Shown: positions 33,352-45,541, counted from the first letter of the stretch. The stretch is 64,000 bases of DNA from Cryptomeria japonica (GCF_030272615.1 NC_081415.1:189812270-189876269), one strand, 5' to 3'. The notes: a model not told the origin generated them from the letters alone. A program made the numbers and translations.

Positions 33352-34029
33352 TGATGCATGAAAAGCAGGTTCAGATTTTGTAGCTCTAGAAGGTCCAAAT
33401 TCTTCAAGCTCAAATTTAAATAATTTCCCAATCAAAATGTCTCTGTTAACTGAAGTGTTTGCCATTGTTCTCAATTCATTAATTGCAGTTGTCTTCATCT
33501 TGTAATCTAGTGGAAGGGCTCTGAAGACTTTGGAAACTATTTCATCTTCACTCAGAGATCCTCCACAACATTGAATTCCCATGACAATCTCATTTACTCT
33601 TTCCATTAATGTAGCAATTCTTTCATTATCTTCCATCTTCAAGTTCTCATATCTTACCTGGTAACCATCAAGTTTAGCAATTTTGACAGTAGGATCACCT
33701 TCATTCAGAGTTTGTAATTTATCCCACGTAACCTTTTCTAATGATTTATCAATCAATCCCATGATTTTCTAATCAGTAAGTGCACACAAGAGGGCTTCTC
33801 TAGCTCTACAATCATTTTTAATATTCTTGTCCAGGTCTACAGGAGCAGGATTGCCAGATGACAGATCATAAGGTATTTATCCTTTATCAGTGATCTCCCA
33901 AATATCCTTGCCAAGATATCTAAGATGAGCCTCCATTCGGGTTTTCCATATCCCATAATTTGTTCCATCAAGCTTAGGGATTTCTCTTCTAAAAATAGTT
34001 GCTGGTGGATTTGAAGTATTAATTGCCAT
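33352..34029 (-). pseudogene. Element C gag, N-terminal part
   Basis: The frame opens with ATG at 34029 (MAINTSN), then copia gag sequence: IPKLDGTNYGIWKTRMEAHL, KIAKLDGYQVRYENLKMEDN, VNEIVMGIQCCGGSLSEDEI, ALPLDYKMKTTAINELRTM. It has a TAG near 33881 and another near 33769. It is closely related to the gag of element F (VNEIVMGIKFCGGSVSEDEI). It is cut at 33351 by D. Confidence 0.85.
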
Positions 34030-34056
34030 AGGATCTACCTCAAGCAGTTAAGCTTC

Positions 34057-34918
34057 TACTCAGATGATACTTCTATAAAAAGTATGTGATATAATAAGGG
34101 GCCTGCACATACAGGAAGGCACACTGCCTAGAGCGTACTGCTCATTACAAAGGAGCCTCACTGACTACAAAGTGGCTATAACCACCTCAAGATAATTGGA
34201 CAACAATCCAAAAGAAAGAACTACCAAAGATAGCATCTACCATGCCTAATTACAGTCCCAGTTAAGCTCAATACTGGAGGCCTTTGACCTCTTACTTAAA
34301 CCCAATTCGATCACCTATGATTGACCAAATCTCCTTCGCATATGATATTTCATTCCACAACCATGACACACATATTTCATTCCCACACCATTCCCATGAT
34401 CTACAATGAGATCTTACATCAATTTATACAAACCCTAAGGCATAAACCAATTAGGTTGGCCACAAAAAAGATATTACAATAAGATCATTACATACATCCA
34501 TATTACAATGATATGCCATGTCAGCTTTAGACCAAAATAGTAATAACCAATCCATAGAACATCCCGGTAATGTGTAGAGAACACATTAACATGATACCAG
34601 TCCATAACCTAGATAGGTACCAGACCTAATCTGAGTCCATCATGCCAAAGCAATGTCTCCAATCAGTTGAGGCATGATCAAAGATCACCTTCTGTATCCT
34701 AAATTTCATCTTGAAGCTACACCAACACCACTTGCACATCCTATCAAAGATTCTCAGTGAAAGCTCTGTTGGTTAAACCTTAAAACCTTACCAGTAACAC
34801 AAGATCTTCTACCGATAACCAAAACCTATTTGTCGGTAACCAACCAAAACAGCTAGTGTTGACATCAATGACAAAACTTCAATGCAATACATAAATCAAT
34901 TCATCCATATTGCCAACA
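34057..34918 (-). repeat. Element C 5' LTR, lacking its inner 250 bp and PBS
   Basis: It aligns with 22064-22909 of the 3' LTR. The counterpart of 21816-22063 is missing, as are the PBS and most of the leader. Only about 27 bp separate the LTR remnant from the gag ATG. The outer end is TTGCCAACA at 34918. The deletion removes sequence needed to start reverse transcription. Confidence 0.85.
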
Positions 34919-35060
34919 TAAGGATGACCTAGAATTTATAGAAGCTTGGAGAGAAAGTATAGAACCATTTGAAATAAAAAAAATAAGTGGTTGGATTACT
35001 TCATTTAAGTTGGCATGTTGTTCAAAGGAAGTAAATTGATCATTCATAGAAGCTCAACAA
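34919..35060 (+). pseudogene. Element J: chromovirus-like gypsy remnant, right part
   Basis: Joined to 21815 in frame, this gives the stretch DDLEFIEAWRESIEPFEIKK after GFEDLYVK. That is the expected linker between the RNase H end (LSRR) and the integrase zinc domain in chromoviruses. The similarity fades after about 35060. Confidence 0.6.
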
Positions 35061-36360
35061 GGGAAAACATGATCAAAGAGAAACATAGTGACAAATTAGT
35101 TGGACATTTTTACATTGGTATTTAATGTGGCTCTAGTAAGTGAACATTATTATCAACCTCAACTATATAATAATTATAATGATGATAAAATTAGGGTTAG
35201 GGTTAAATTAAGATAATAAAACCACTTAATTACCTAATTAACCATTACATTAGCAAGGAGAGGAATCTAATAGACCTAGCCTTGCAAGACCAAGATTCCT
35301 TGGATAGGGCTTTCTCCTCCCTAAATTGAATTGAATTGGATTATTGAAGATTAGGGGAAAATAGGTGATAACTGAAGTGATTGGGCAAAAATAGTGAGTT
35401 ACAAACATCATACAGAGTCACCAACCTTGATCTAAGAAAAATAATATGTTTTAGATATGTTCCCAAAAGTTCATCCTAATTTTTTGGGACCATCTAGTAT
35501 CAATTCACCATGGTCCTTTGATTTTCTCATCATTGAAAGTTGAACTGATTCATCTCTATGAATTCTATCGATCCTCCTGAACACAACTCTGTACCTATTT
35601 CTTGTGCACACGTAAAGAAAGGGGAAATTATTGGGAATAGGGGTTTGCCTAGGTCAAACCCCAGTTTAGGAATTAACCTTGAAGGAAATAATACAAATGC
35701 TGAAATAAATACTAAATATATATACCTTGGATCTACAATTGTTGTTGATGATGCTTTTCTCTTTGAATGTAATAAAAAATGTTGTATAAAATGGCATGAA
35801 CATGACAAAACTCTAATCACACACATGCGTGCATAAGATTGATGTAATTTTTCTCCACAATGGTTCAAGTATGAATATGCAGCCTTGAAGATCTTTGAAA
35901 ATGCTTGATAATGAATGCTTCATGGATGCACGAATAATAGGGATATATAATTGATATCTTCTCTAGGTTCTAAATGAATTGATAAGATGTCTTTATATAG
36001 GAGTTTCTAGGTAGATTACCGATTAGACGACCTCTAATGGTCATGCGGAGCCACAAGGATCAAATATTACCAATGAGATATAGCCCCTACCCAATTTAAA
36101 ACTGGGGCTAGATTGAGCAGGACCAAGGCATTTTGGGGTGCCATGGTCCAAACCAGGGCATTCCCACCATAATCAGGACAAAAATAATATTGAACGTGAG
36201 TCGGTATCCCATGGTAGGACCCATAAAAAGCTATTCATGGCCTCAAAGTTGGATAATAGGAAAAAAAAAACCTAGAAAGGGGAGGAGGATAGGACACGCT
36301 AAAGTAGGGGCATAGACATGAGGTGTAAATTGGACTAGTAATAATTTACGAAATGAAATT
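35061..36360. other. Unclassified AT-rich repeat DNA, possibly part of an LTR
   Basis: No retrotransposon protein is recognisable. A 92-codon + strand ORF at 35558-35836 (MNSIDPPEHNSVPISCAHVK at its start) has no family I know and could be chance. A TATA-like TTTATATAGG lies at 35992 with untranslated-looking sequence after it, which would fit an LTR promoter, but I cannot find the LTR ends. AATTAGGGTTAGGGTT near 35190 is an isolated short repeat. Confidence 0.35.
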
Positions 36361-36744
36361 TATCCCCCACTTTAACAAGAGTATGAGCCTATGCAAATAC
36401 TTGTGGAAAAGTAGATGAAAAGATGAAAGAAATGTAAGAGCTAGATCACAAGGAGTACAAGACATCACTAATTTCAAGGAACCAAGCCCCCAATCTTAGG
36501 ATATTAACTCATACAATCACATGCAAGGGCACACAAAAACAAGACAAAGACCAAAAAGGAAAACAAATACAAACAAAGATTGAAGGCAAAAGACACACAA
36601 CACAAAAGCTAAAAACCAAACAAGACCTCAAAAATCAAAATGTCTCAAACACTAATATCATTCTTGAAATCCCATCACAAGGACACAAGAGATCACATAA
36701 AAAGAATAAGAGCATGCATCAAACCATTAAATAGAAATAAAAAA

Positions 36745-36915
36745 TCTATGAGCTTGTGATGAGAAGAAAGGAAAGACATGGATATCACATTCTAGTTGTT
36801 TTTTACTAGGTGATCCATGAGAAGAAGAGTGAGAGAGGACATGGATGCCACGGGCTAGTTGTGTTTTGCTAGGTGATCCATGTTGGGGAGAAGAGTAGGA
36901 ATAGTCTAGTTGTCT
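36745..36915. repeat. Degenerate tandem repeat, period about 65 bp
   Basis: Two full units and a partial third share GAGAAGAA, GACATGGAT, CTAGTTGT and TACTAGGTGATCCAT-like words. Confidence 0.6.
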
Positions 36916-36969
36916 TTTACTACTTCCACTCATCACGCTATGTATGCAACTGTCTGGTTTCAGATGTTA

Positions 36970-37310
36970 ATCATCTCATATAAGAGTTTATTTTATTTGG
37001 TTTCAAGCATGCAACAACCTGTGCAAGACATGAAATGTAAATGCAATTTTTTTTGGTTTTGGGAACATCTTGTGTAAGAGTTTGTTTACTCTAGTTTCAA
37101 GAATGTGTAACCCCGTGTAAGACAAATATATGCCTAGTTTTGAGGACATCTCATGTAAGAGCTTTTTTTTCTCTAGTTTTGAGAATGTGCACCCCGTATA
37201 AAACATATATAAATGTTGTGTCCGATTTTTGGCATGAAGCATCTCATGTAAGAGTTTGTTTTCTCTAGTTTTGAGAATGAGTACCCCATTTAAGACATGC
37301 AAAAGATATA
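36970..37310. repeat. Degenerate tandem repeat, about four units of 85-90 bp
   Basis: Each unit contains CATCTCATGTAAGAG, then TCTAGTTTTGAGAATG, then CCCCGTATAAAACA or close variants. Starts fall near 36972, 37062, 37147 and 37239. Confidence 0.7.
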
Positions 37311-37998
37311 TAATACAGTTTAGTACAAAGAGGGCAATATTCTCTACCTCCCTTAAGATGTCAACATATCCCTATGTTGATGTCTTAAGGAAACTAGAAA
37401 CAAGGATACAAACCTTCAATAGTAAGGAGATATCCTTTTAGGCAACAATGTTCATTCATCCAAGATAAAGAGGAAATACTCTTAAAAGTGAGGACGAGAT
37501 AGTTGAAAAAGAGATATCTTGCAACAAGTGTAAAGGGAATCCTTGGGGGGGAAGCGATATTTTATCAAAAGATATCTACCTCCAAGAGGATTTTTTTGAA
37601 CAAACATAACATTTTATACCAAAAGAGAGGAAGGAGAACAAGAATTCCTACCTTCCTCCTAATGTAAAATGATTATTGGTGAAGGATGACACACTTTTGA
37701 CCCTAAGTAAGGGGTTTGTTTAAATTATATATACATTTCCAAGTGTAAAGAAGTTGTAGTCAAAGATACACACCTCTTGCATAAGAGAGAATCCTTGAGC
37801 AAACAAAAACTTCACACTTGAGGAATGACATCCTATCGTAAGCAAACACTACTCAACAAAAGGAAAAGTAGATCCTTAGAAAGGATAAGAAAGATAAATG
37901 CCCCCCAAGCATAGGGACAATAAGAAGAATTACAAAACCTCCAAAGAGAGATTATACATAGGAAAGATGTACCACTCCAAGCAAGGAAAGGTCCTAAC

Positions 37999-39062
37999 TG
38001 TTGCAATATGTTGGATTTGGTTAAGTGTTGTCATTGACGTCAACAATGTATCCCAGTTGGAGGCTATCCCGACTGGACCCCTCCCGGGTAGTCTTGGTGA
38101 TCATATTGGTTTTGGCTATGATTCTGATCTGGTATGATCAGATCTCTAGAATCAGTTTTGGATGCTTACTCAAGATGGTTATTTGTTTTCCATATTCTGT
38201 TGGTTCATTTTTTGGTGCTCTGATAACTATCACTTATGTTCTCGGTTGGTATTTCTTGGTACCAGTTAGCTTTACCGGTAAGTGATATTTGATGTTTTGA
38301 TCAGACGATTTTGGTATGGCTTATGAAATTGGTTTCTATCATGTTGAAGGTGCTTCTTGATCATATTCTGAGCTTTTGGTGAATTTTCATTAGCTGGTGT
38401 GCAGTTATGGTGGTCCTATTTGGATCTGGTTAGAGTTTCTATGTTACTTCACTAAGGATTTCTATTGGTTGGTGAAGCATGTTGGATTTTGGTGTTAGCG
38501 GAAATTTTGATAGATGGAATTGTTTGGTTACTTGATTTAGGTCCATGCTATGTAATGTAAATTAAAATATTGGCCCGGTGATACCGTGCAATTTAATTTT
38601 TGTTATTATGGGTTTATGGGTTTAGGGTTTAGCTGACCTTGTCAGTAAGGTTGATGATCCGCATTAATAGGTGACTTATTCATGTAATTTACATATCGAT
38701 GGGATCAATGGTTATGTTTGTATTATCAGAGGAAGGTTTATGTGTGAACAAGTGATATATCATTCGGTGAAGATTTTTGTATTGTAGGGCAGACATCTGT
38801 GCTTAACCGAAACTATATCAAGCATTAGGAGATGCTACATTCACAGTTCATTCTTTCCGGATTGTAGTCTGATGTTTTGTAAGTCAGTGAGACTTATTTT
38901 TGTGATGAGCAGTGAGCTCTAGGTAGCTGGCCTGATTGCAAGTGCAATCCCCATTGTAATTTCACATACTATTGCAGAAGTATTATCTGATTGTGGGTAG
39001 GGTTTCCTACCATGGTTTTTCCCTTTACTGGGTTTTCCATGTCAAAATATTGGTGTTGTGTG
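37999..39062 (+). repeat. Element F 5' LTR, first part
   Basis: It contains TGGGTTTAGGGTTTAG near 38619 and the CTACCATGGTTTTTCCC module near 39008. It is broken after GTTGTGTG by element G and resumes at 52027. An 80-codon ORF at 37898-38137 spans the LTR edge and is not real. Confidence 0.9.
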
Positions 39063-39088
39063 TGTAGACACCTAAAATTGTCATGTCT

Positions 39089-39329
39089 AATTAAATAAAT
39101 ATTTTATTTATTTAATTATCTTTAGCCTAATTCTTCTATTAATTAAATAAATTTTTATTTATTTAATTAATTCATTTATCCTCTTCTAGCCTTATTTCTC
39201 ATTTAAATAAATACATTTATTTATTTAAATTATCCCTTTTCCCTAAATTAAATAAATATCTTATTTATTTAATTGATCCCACTTCTTCTATTAATTAAAT
39301 AAATCTTTATTTATTTAATTAATTCATTA
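39089..39329. repeat. Array of five AT-rich palindromes in element G LTR
   Basis: Each has arms of about 12 bp of the form AATTAAATAAAT and ATTTATTTAATT around a 4-5 bp loop. They are separated by CT-rich spacers such as CCTCTTCTAGCC. The array is repeated in the 3' LTR at about 51276-51510. Confidence 0.85.
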
Positions 39330-39480
39330 GCCTTTTCTACCCATGACACATGTCATTCATCTCTTAATTCATACACTACCTACCCTTTCATTATTTTATT
39401 ATTTCTTTTACCTACCCTCTAATCATAGCCGACCTCTTTTACACCTCTCAATCTTATCCCTCCATTTCTTATGGTGTCTT

Positions 39481-39490
39481 CTATATAAGG
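39481..39490 (+). promoter_or_regulatory. Putative TATA box of element G LTR
   Basis: CTATATAAGG, conserved at 51666-51675 in the 3' LTR. It lies about 350 bp upstream of the LTR end, which suits the U3/R boundary. The assignment rests on sequence alone. Confidence 0.6.
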
Positions 39491-39838
39491 AGATGCTTCC
39501 TTCATTATCAACCCTGACTACTTGATCAATTGACTACATTATGCTTGGTGCTTTCATATGCGATCCTACTTGCAACCACATTCCATTCTTTGTTGAGCTC
39601 TTGTGCACATAAAATCTGAGAGCAAATATATCAAGCAAGATCAATGGAGATAGGAAGAATGGAGATCCAAACCCTATTAGACATGTGATGGTATAATCTT
39701 TGTGATTTCATTTGATTTGCATTGTCTTAGGTAATCTTCATATGTTATGGTGGATCTTTGTTGTTGTTAGGCTAAGGTTTTGTGGTTGAATTCATTTAGT
39801 CTTTCGATATTGTTGTATCTATTTTCACCATATACATT

Positions 39839-39858
39839 TTGGCACGCTTGGTGGGACA
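39839..39858 (+). other. Element G primer binding site
   Basis: TTGGCACGCTTGGTGGGACA begins 2 bp after the LTR. It is similar to the site of element B, supporting a common lineage. The tRNA is not assigned. Confidence 0.8.
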
Positions 39859-42392
39859 TGGATTTTTGTTAGATCTATATTTTTTGTAGGTTTTTCTAAC
39901 CCTATATTGCTGTTTTGTAAAACAATTTTGGAGAATAACCTTGTGCAACTAGGGTTTTGGACACAAAATCAAGATCTTGGAGAGATTTGATCATATCTCA
40001 CAAATGGATTGGAAATTTTGCACCAAGTTGTTTTTGCAGGTTGAAGAAAGTATCAGGAGCTCTAAATCCAAAATTTAGAATTTTTCTGGCACATTTTCAT
40101 TTTCTATGAATTTTTTATGATTTTTCATAAAAAATTAATTTTGAGAGAAAATGAGAGAATTTTTTGAATTTTCTTACATTTTTGGAAATCTCTCATAATT
40201 ATACACAGGATCTATTCTTTTTTATTTTAATTTTGATGCAAAATATTTCCCTAAAAAATTGGATCTTTAAAAATTAGGGATTTATTTATTTTGATCATAT
40301 CTCACAAAAGAATTTGAATTTTGACATAAAATTTTTTGTGCAAGTCAGAAAAAGTATTAGAAGGATTCAGTAAAAATTTAAGATTTTTTGGAACAAATTT
40401 GAATTTTATATGAATTTTTTATGATTTTTCATAAAAAATTAATTTTGAGAGCAAATTAGTGAATTTTTTGGATTTTCTTAAATTTTTGGAAATCTCAAAA
40501 AATTATACATAGGATGTATTCTTTTTAATTTTAAATTTTATGCAAAATAATTCCTCAAAAATCGGATCTTTGAAAATTAGGGTTTTGCATTATTTTACTC
40601 ATATCTCACAAACTGCTTGGATTTGTTACAGAATTTTTTTTATGCAAGTTTGGAAGACCATCAGGACTCTCCAGTAAAAATTTTAGATTTTTTGGATCGA
40701 TTTTTCATTTTATATGAATTTTTTATGATTTTTTATAAAAAATTAAGTTTTGGAGTAAATTAGGAATTTTTTTGGATTTTCTTACATTTATGGAAATCTC
40801 TTGAAATTTTACAGCTAGTCTTTTTTTTATGATGAATCAAATCTTTGAATTGGTCAACAAAATGCATTGTTGAAGGCCCCTATTTCACAAAGTCTTTTGG
40901 ATCTAAAATTTACCTAACTTGTGTGCTTGCAGGAGGGGTATTATTGCAAAACTACTAACAAATCTTTGTTGCAGAATTTTGGCAAGGGTTTTTGATCTTT
41001 ATTGTGTACCTTATTTTCATAGACTAGCAAACACTTCAATTGGTGCACTAAAATTGAAGTAGTGTCTTTTGTGTCTTGAGCAATAGGCTCTTTTTGTTTC
41101 ATCTTTAGAGGGCCTGTCTCCCCGTGTGGTCATTAGGACTACTAGTGAGGAGAGAACAACCCAAGTGGTAGCAAGGAAAACTCACCTCTTTTGAACCACT
41201 ATAAACAACTGTATTCATGGTGAAAACTATGGATAACGTGTGCTGATTAGTTCATATCGACACTATGTCTCCCCATAAACCCGTTTGATCAAATTTATTT
41301 GATCATTTGTAGGGTGTAACCCCTACCGGCTGGGAGCCTTCTGTATTTACAGAGCTGAAAGTGCTGCATGTATGGCCACACGAGTGGATGTCCTTACTAG
41401 CACCTTTTTATTTTAGAAGCCAAAATCCTTCTAGTTGTTGGGGCAGGAGGTCGGACCTCTGGTAGCAGCCCACACACATACGGTTCTTAGTAGAGATACA
41501 AAGTTCGCCACAAGGAGTTTTCATGGGGACTGATGCTTGGCTGCCCCGAGAAGTGAGTGCTGAAGGTGGAGCCAGTGAGGTCAAGCATCTAAGTATCTAC
41601 TCTGAATAGCGTAGCCTCGGGGGTAAAATGTCATGTGGGATCAACAACTATTGTCTTGGCCAGCCATAAGAATTGTGCTTGACTTATTTTAAACATTCAA
41701 AACATTCAAGACCAAATAGAAAAACATTGTGTCTTTTGTGTCTTCAAGTGTATGCAAAACAATTTTACATTAGACATCACACTTTCTTTGAGTCATTTTT
41801 GAGTCTAAACAGTTTGCAAAACATTGAGTCCTCATCAACATTATGTCCTCTTGTCATGAAAAATAGTCAAACATTCAGATTTGGTCACAACCAACAACTT
41901 CACAAATTGGAAAAATTTTACAGTCCAGCAAACAATAGCAATCAGTTTCGGAATTCTTGAGCTTCCTAGGTTATTTCTCTAGGTTTTCATCTATCATTCA
42001 ACCTGTCTTTGGGTCTCACAAATTCCATCATTGCTTTACACCTTATATTACATTCACATTTGTCTAAACTTGAGTCAAAAGGTCACTTGCTTGTCCTCAT
42101 CATACTTTGTCAACATACTACATACAACAACATTTTGCTAAGTGGTCCCTCATCAAGGTCTATCACCTTTGGGTCTCATTTGGTCTTACTTAGAGTCAAG
42201 GTCAACTCACCTCATCAAGAGAAACTATCATCACTTTGGAAGTCACACCTACTCTACTACATACATACTTGGTCTTACACTTTGGACATTGCAAGTAAAC
42301 CTCATATTCATTTACATTCCATCCAACTCTTGGTCTTCCATACTCTTTTCCATTTTCATCTAGTCTCACACATCTTGGTCAATACCTAGTTC
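39859..42392 (+). other. Element G untranslated leader
   Basis: About 2.5 kb lie between the PBS and the gag ATG. The first kilobase is AT-rich and contains three copies of a 304-bp repeat. The section 41300-41650 has higher GC content (CTACCGGCTGGGAGCC and following) and may be structured leader RNA. ORFs at 41673-41960 and 42009-42389 show no recognisable domain. Long leaders are usual for Tat-lineage elements. Confidence 0.6.
39987..40840 (+). repeat. Triplicated 304-bp repeat in element G leader
   Basis: Units start at 39987, 40291 and 40595 at TTGATCATATCTCACAAA or a close variant. Each contains TATGAATTTTTTATGATTTT, AAAAAATTAATTTTG and TTTTGGAAATCTC. The third unit is truncated near 40840. 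Confidence 0.85.
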
Positions 42393-44689
42393 ATGGTTGA
42401 AACCTGTTCCCAAAAATCTAGGAGAGAAACTAAAGAAGCTCAAGAGTCCGCAAACATGAGTTCCTATGAGTATGACAATGATATCTTTTTCAATTTTGAT
42501 CATACTGCATTACCTGACATGGATGCCTATAGAAACATTCCAAATGTTGAAAACATGGACACTACAAAAAACAATGATACACACAATGACAATATGGACA
42601 ACATTTCAATGCATTCAGCAGAAGTGGAAGACACCATTATGGATCCTCGTTTCAATAGATTGGGTTGAGGAAATAATGAAGAGAGACAATATTTCTTACA
42701 AGTGATGGCACATAGTGGAGCCAAGATTCCTCATGATTTTGACACATCTCAAATAATGGAAAATCAACCTTTGCAACAACCTCACTCCAACATGGATCAA
42801 AGGAGGCCTAATAGTGGAGGCAATAGAGGACCACATATGGTGCCTGAATCATCATCGTCTTTGTTTCAAAAACGAGAGGTCCCTTATGGTCAAGCATATG
42901 ATACTCACCTTCACAAACCATTATGGAAGTCTTATGCAGAGAAATGTGCTCAATCACATACCAATGCTAAGGATCAACCACCAAAGCAATTGGATATTCA
43001 AAGGCATGCTCAAAATTTGGACACAAGGAAAGCCCGTGTAAAATTTTGGGGCAACACACTAGAAAAAACTCATGACATGCCTATAGAGTATGGTATACAA
43101 GGACAAAGCAGATATTCCATTCCTCATCATGACTCTATACCAAGTGGTCCATATACGCAGCATCATTATAGACCTCCTCCATATGAACATGTGTATGATC
43201 AATATCATCCATATATGCAACATGCTCCTCCTCCAATTGGTGCCTCAAGCATGGGTATGGTCCAAGGAGTCATTCTCCACCTAAGAACAATTTGGAGCAA
43301 CAAATCAAGGACTTACAAAAGAAAATGGAGGACATAAATACATCGAAGCCAACATACATAATGAGAGACATATGTCCTTATCCATTTGACAAGAGCATTC
43401 TAATGCCTCCATTTCCTACACACTTCATGATGCCTAAGTTTGATAAGTATAGAGGAAAAGGGGATTCTAAGGCACACATAAGACAGTTTTTCATAGCTTG
43501 CATTGAGGTAGCTTCAGAAGAGACATATTTGATGAGATTATTCCCACAAAGCTTAGGTGATCAAGCTATGGAATGGTTCTCCCAACTTCCACTTGGAATT
43601 AAGTCATGGGGTGACTTAGCAGAGGCATTTATTCAACATTTCTCCTACAACATAGAGACAGACATATCAGTCACTACTTTGTGCAACACCAAGCAAAAGG
43701 ATGGAGAGTCTTTTTCATCATTTTTACAAAGATGGAGGAATCTAGCCAGCAGATGCTCTTGTGAAATTCCACAAAAACAAATGGTGGAGATGTTCACCCA
43801 GAATGTTAACAAAGACATTGGCTATGATCTAAGGAAAGCTTGTTTGTCCACCTTCAAGGACGTCATTGAAAAAGTCTTAGCGACAGAAAAGGTCCTAATT
43901 GAACAAGGAGTTATTAAGATATTCAAGGAAAACAATGATGACTTTAAAGGAAAAGATAAGCGGGGATTTTGGAATAAAAACAAGAACACAGTCAATGATG
44001 GTGTTGTTGATGCCAATACAATGCAACCCAAAATAGTTTTTTCAAGATCAAGCTCTACAAACAATTAAGTGAATACTCAAACAACTTCTAGATCACGAAG
44101 GAAGTATACCCCATTGGGAGAACCACTTGAGTCAGTTTTCAAGAAGCTAGTGGCAAACAAAGTAATCACAGTTCTAGATTTTCCTCCATATGAACCAAAG
44201 GTCAAACCAAATTGGTGGAATAATGATGAATATTGTGAATTTCACAAGAGCAAGGGTCATAAGACAGGAAATTGCCATCGACTGAAGAACATCATACAAG
44301 ATCTCATTGATAGAGGTGACATTGAGATTGAAGGACACTCATCCAATCAAGAGCATGAGATGTTTAAGGAACCATTCCCAAAACATGACAAGGAAAAAGC
44401 TAAAGCCACAGATGACCAAACCGACTATACAAGAGCATCCTATAACTATGATTCAACTATCAATCACATTTCAATGGATAATTATGTCTCTACTATTATC
44501 ATCAAGGACAAAACCCTTGAGAATTCTACCCAAAGACCCAAGATCATTCTAAAAGGAAATGGATCTTCTTTCGAACCTATCTCTAAATGTCATGTTACAA
44601 ACCATCGAGGTAAATTCACTTTGCAAGGTGCTCTAGCCAAAAACACTGCTTCCTCATCAACCAAGCCTGAGTATGACCTTGTAGAATAG
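42393..44689 (+). pseudogene. Element G gag (one frameshift, few stops)
   Basis: The frame opens at ATG 42393. An N-terminal low-complexity part with SIPHHDSIPSGPYTQHHYRP precedes a capsid domain (FPTHFMMPKFDKYRGKGDSK, QSLGDQAMEWFSQLPLGIKS, KQKDGESFSSFLQRWRNLAS). A CX2HX4HX4C knuckle follows (YCEFHKSKGHKTGNCHRLKN), the variant typical of Tat elements. A frameshift lies near 43265-43290, and stops fall near 42666 (TGA) and 44066 (TAA). Compared with the other elements it is only lightly damaged. Confidence 0.85.
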
Positions 44690-45540
44690 TTAGGGAAGAC
44701 ACCCGCGCTCATCTCCATCCTTGAGCTCCTACACATATCCCCTGCACATAAAGCCATTTTTGATAAAATCTTGAGAGAAACTGCTATTCCTACTGATCTG
44801 AACATGGACCAGTTTCAAGCCATGGTGGGATACCTTTCCATTCCACACTCCCTTACATTCATAGAAGCCGATGATGCCTCCGTAAGTTAGCCACATAATG
44901 CACCATTACACATTGAAGCCTTCATACACAAACATCGAATAAAACAAGTCCTGATAGATGGAGGAGCAGGTCTAAACATTTGTACATTGAGCACCATTAA
45001 ACAATTGGGATATTCTGATAAAGCTGTGAATTCTACAAACAAAATTAACATCAAAGCATATGATGATGAAGAGTGTTCATCCAAAGGAATAGTCACCTTA
45101 CCTCTCAAGGTTGGGCCAATTACAAAAGATGTGGTTTGTCAAGTCCTTGACCTTGATCTCACATACAACATACTCTTGGGACGTCCATGGATTCATGAGA
45201 TGAATGCAGTCCCATCTACATATCATTGATGTATCAAGTTTCCACACAATGGAGTTGAAGTGATCGTCAAAGTTGATCCAAATCCATTCATATATTGCAA
45301 CAATCTATGACCTAGATCAGAAATAACAATCCCAGTCAATCGAGAAGTTATTCCTTCATCAGCATATGTTGATCCAGAATCCTTGAAAGCTTCTACATCA
45401 AAACAAGTAGAGATCAAAGAAAAGTTTAAGTTTAAAGACATGGGATGTGGTGAGTATATCTTTCATGTTGATCAAATCCCACTATTGCCTAAGGTATTCA
45501 GTCAACATGAACAACCTACAAACAATTTGCAATGCCAATG
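44690..45540 (+). pseudogene. Element G protease region (broken)
   Basis: The aspartic protease core appears as RIKQVLIDGGAGLNICTLST (DGGAG where many families have DSG). It is followed by VCQVLDLDLTYNILLGRPWI and HEMNAVPSTYH, then a TGA. The usual fold end ILLGRPWIHEM identifies it as the Tat/Athila-type protease. Coding continues with stops to NLQCQ at about 45540, then meets an 81-bp repeat. Confidence 0.8.
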
Positions 45541-45541
45541 A

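Larger units (their letters stand above)
21816..34918 (-). mobile_element. Element C: Ty1/copia retrotransposon interrupted by element D
   Basis: C reads on the minus strand. The 3' LTR is 21816-22909, pol lies in 23266-26490, gag is split by D (26491-26774 and 33352-34029), and the 5' LTR is 34057-34918. Flanks are AAAGG (21811-21815) and TAAGG (34919-34923), a duplication with one mismatch. The chromovirus reading frame of J continues across it. The inner end of the 5' LTR and the PBS have been deleted. Confidence 0.9.
36361..37998. other. Unclassified purine-rich repeat DNA flanking element F
   Basis: This is low-coding sequence with two minisatellite-like blocks (listed separately). It continues on the far side of element F at 58704, where phrases such as CCCCAAGCATAG recur. 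It may be a gypsy untranslated region, since a gypsy gag fragment follows at 59451. I see no gene. Confidence 0.35.
39063..39836 (+). repeat. Element G 5' LTR
   Basis: It starts TGTAGACACC and ends CACCATATACA. The first third is a tandem set of AT-rich palindromes. A TATA-like box CTATATAAGG lies at 39481-39490. Confidence 0.93.

Noticed and set aside
35558-35836. 92-codon ORF as a host gene
   Set aside because: No recognisable domain, no neighbouring exon or promoter evidence, and it lies among repeat DNA.
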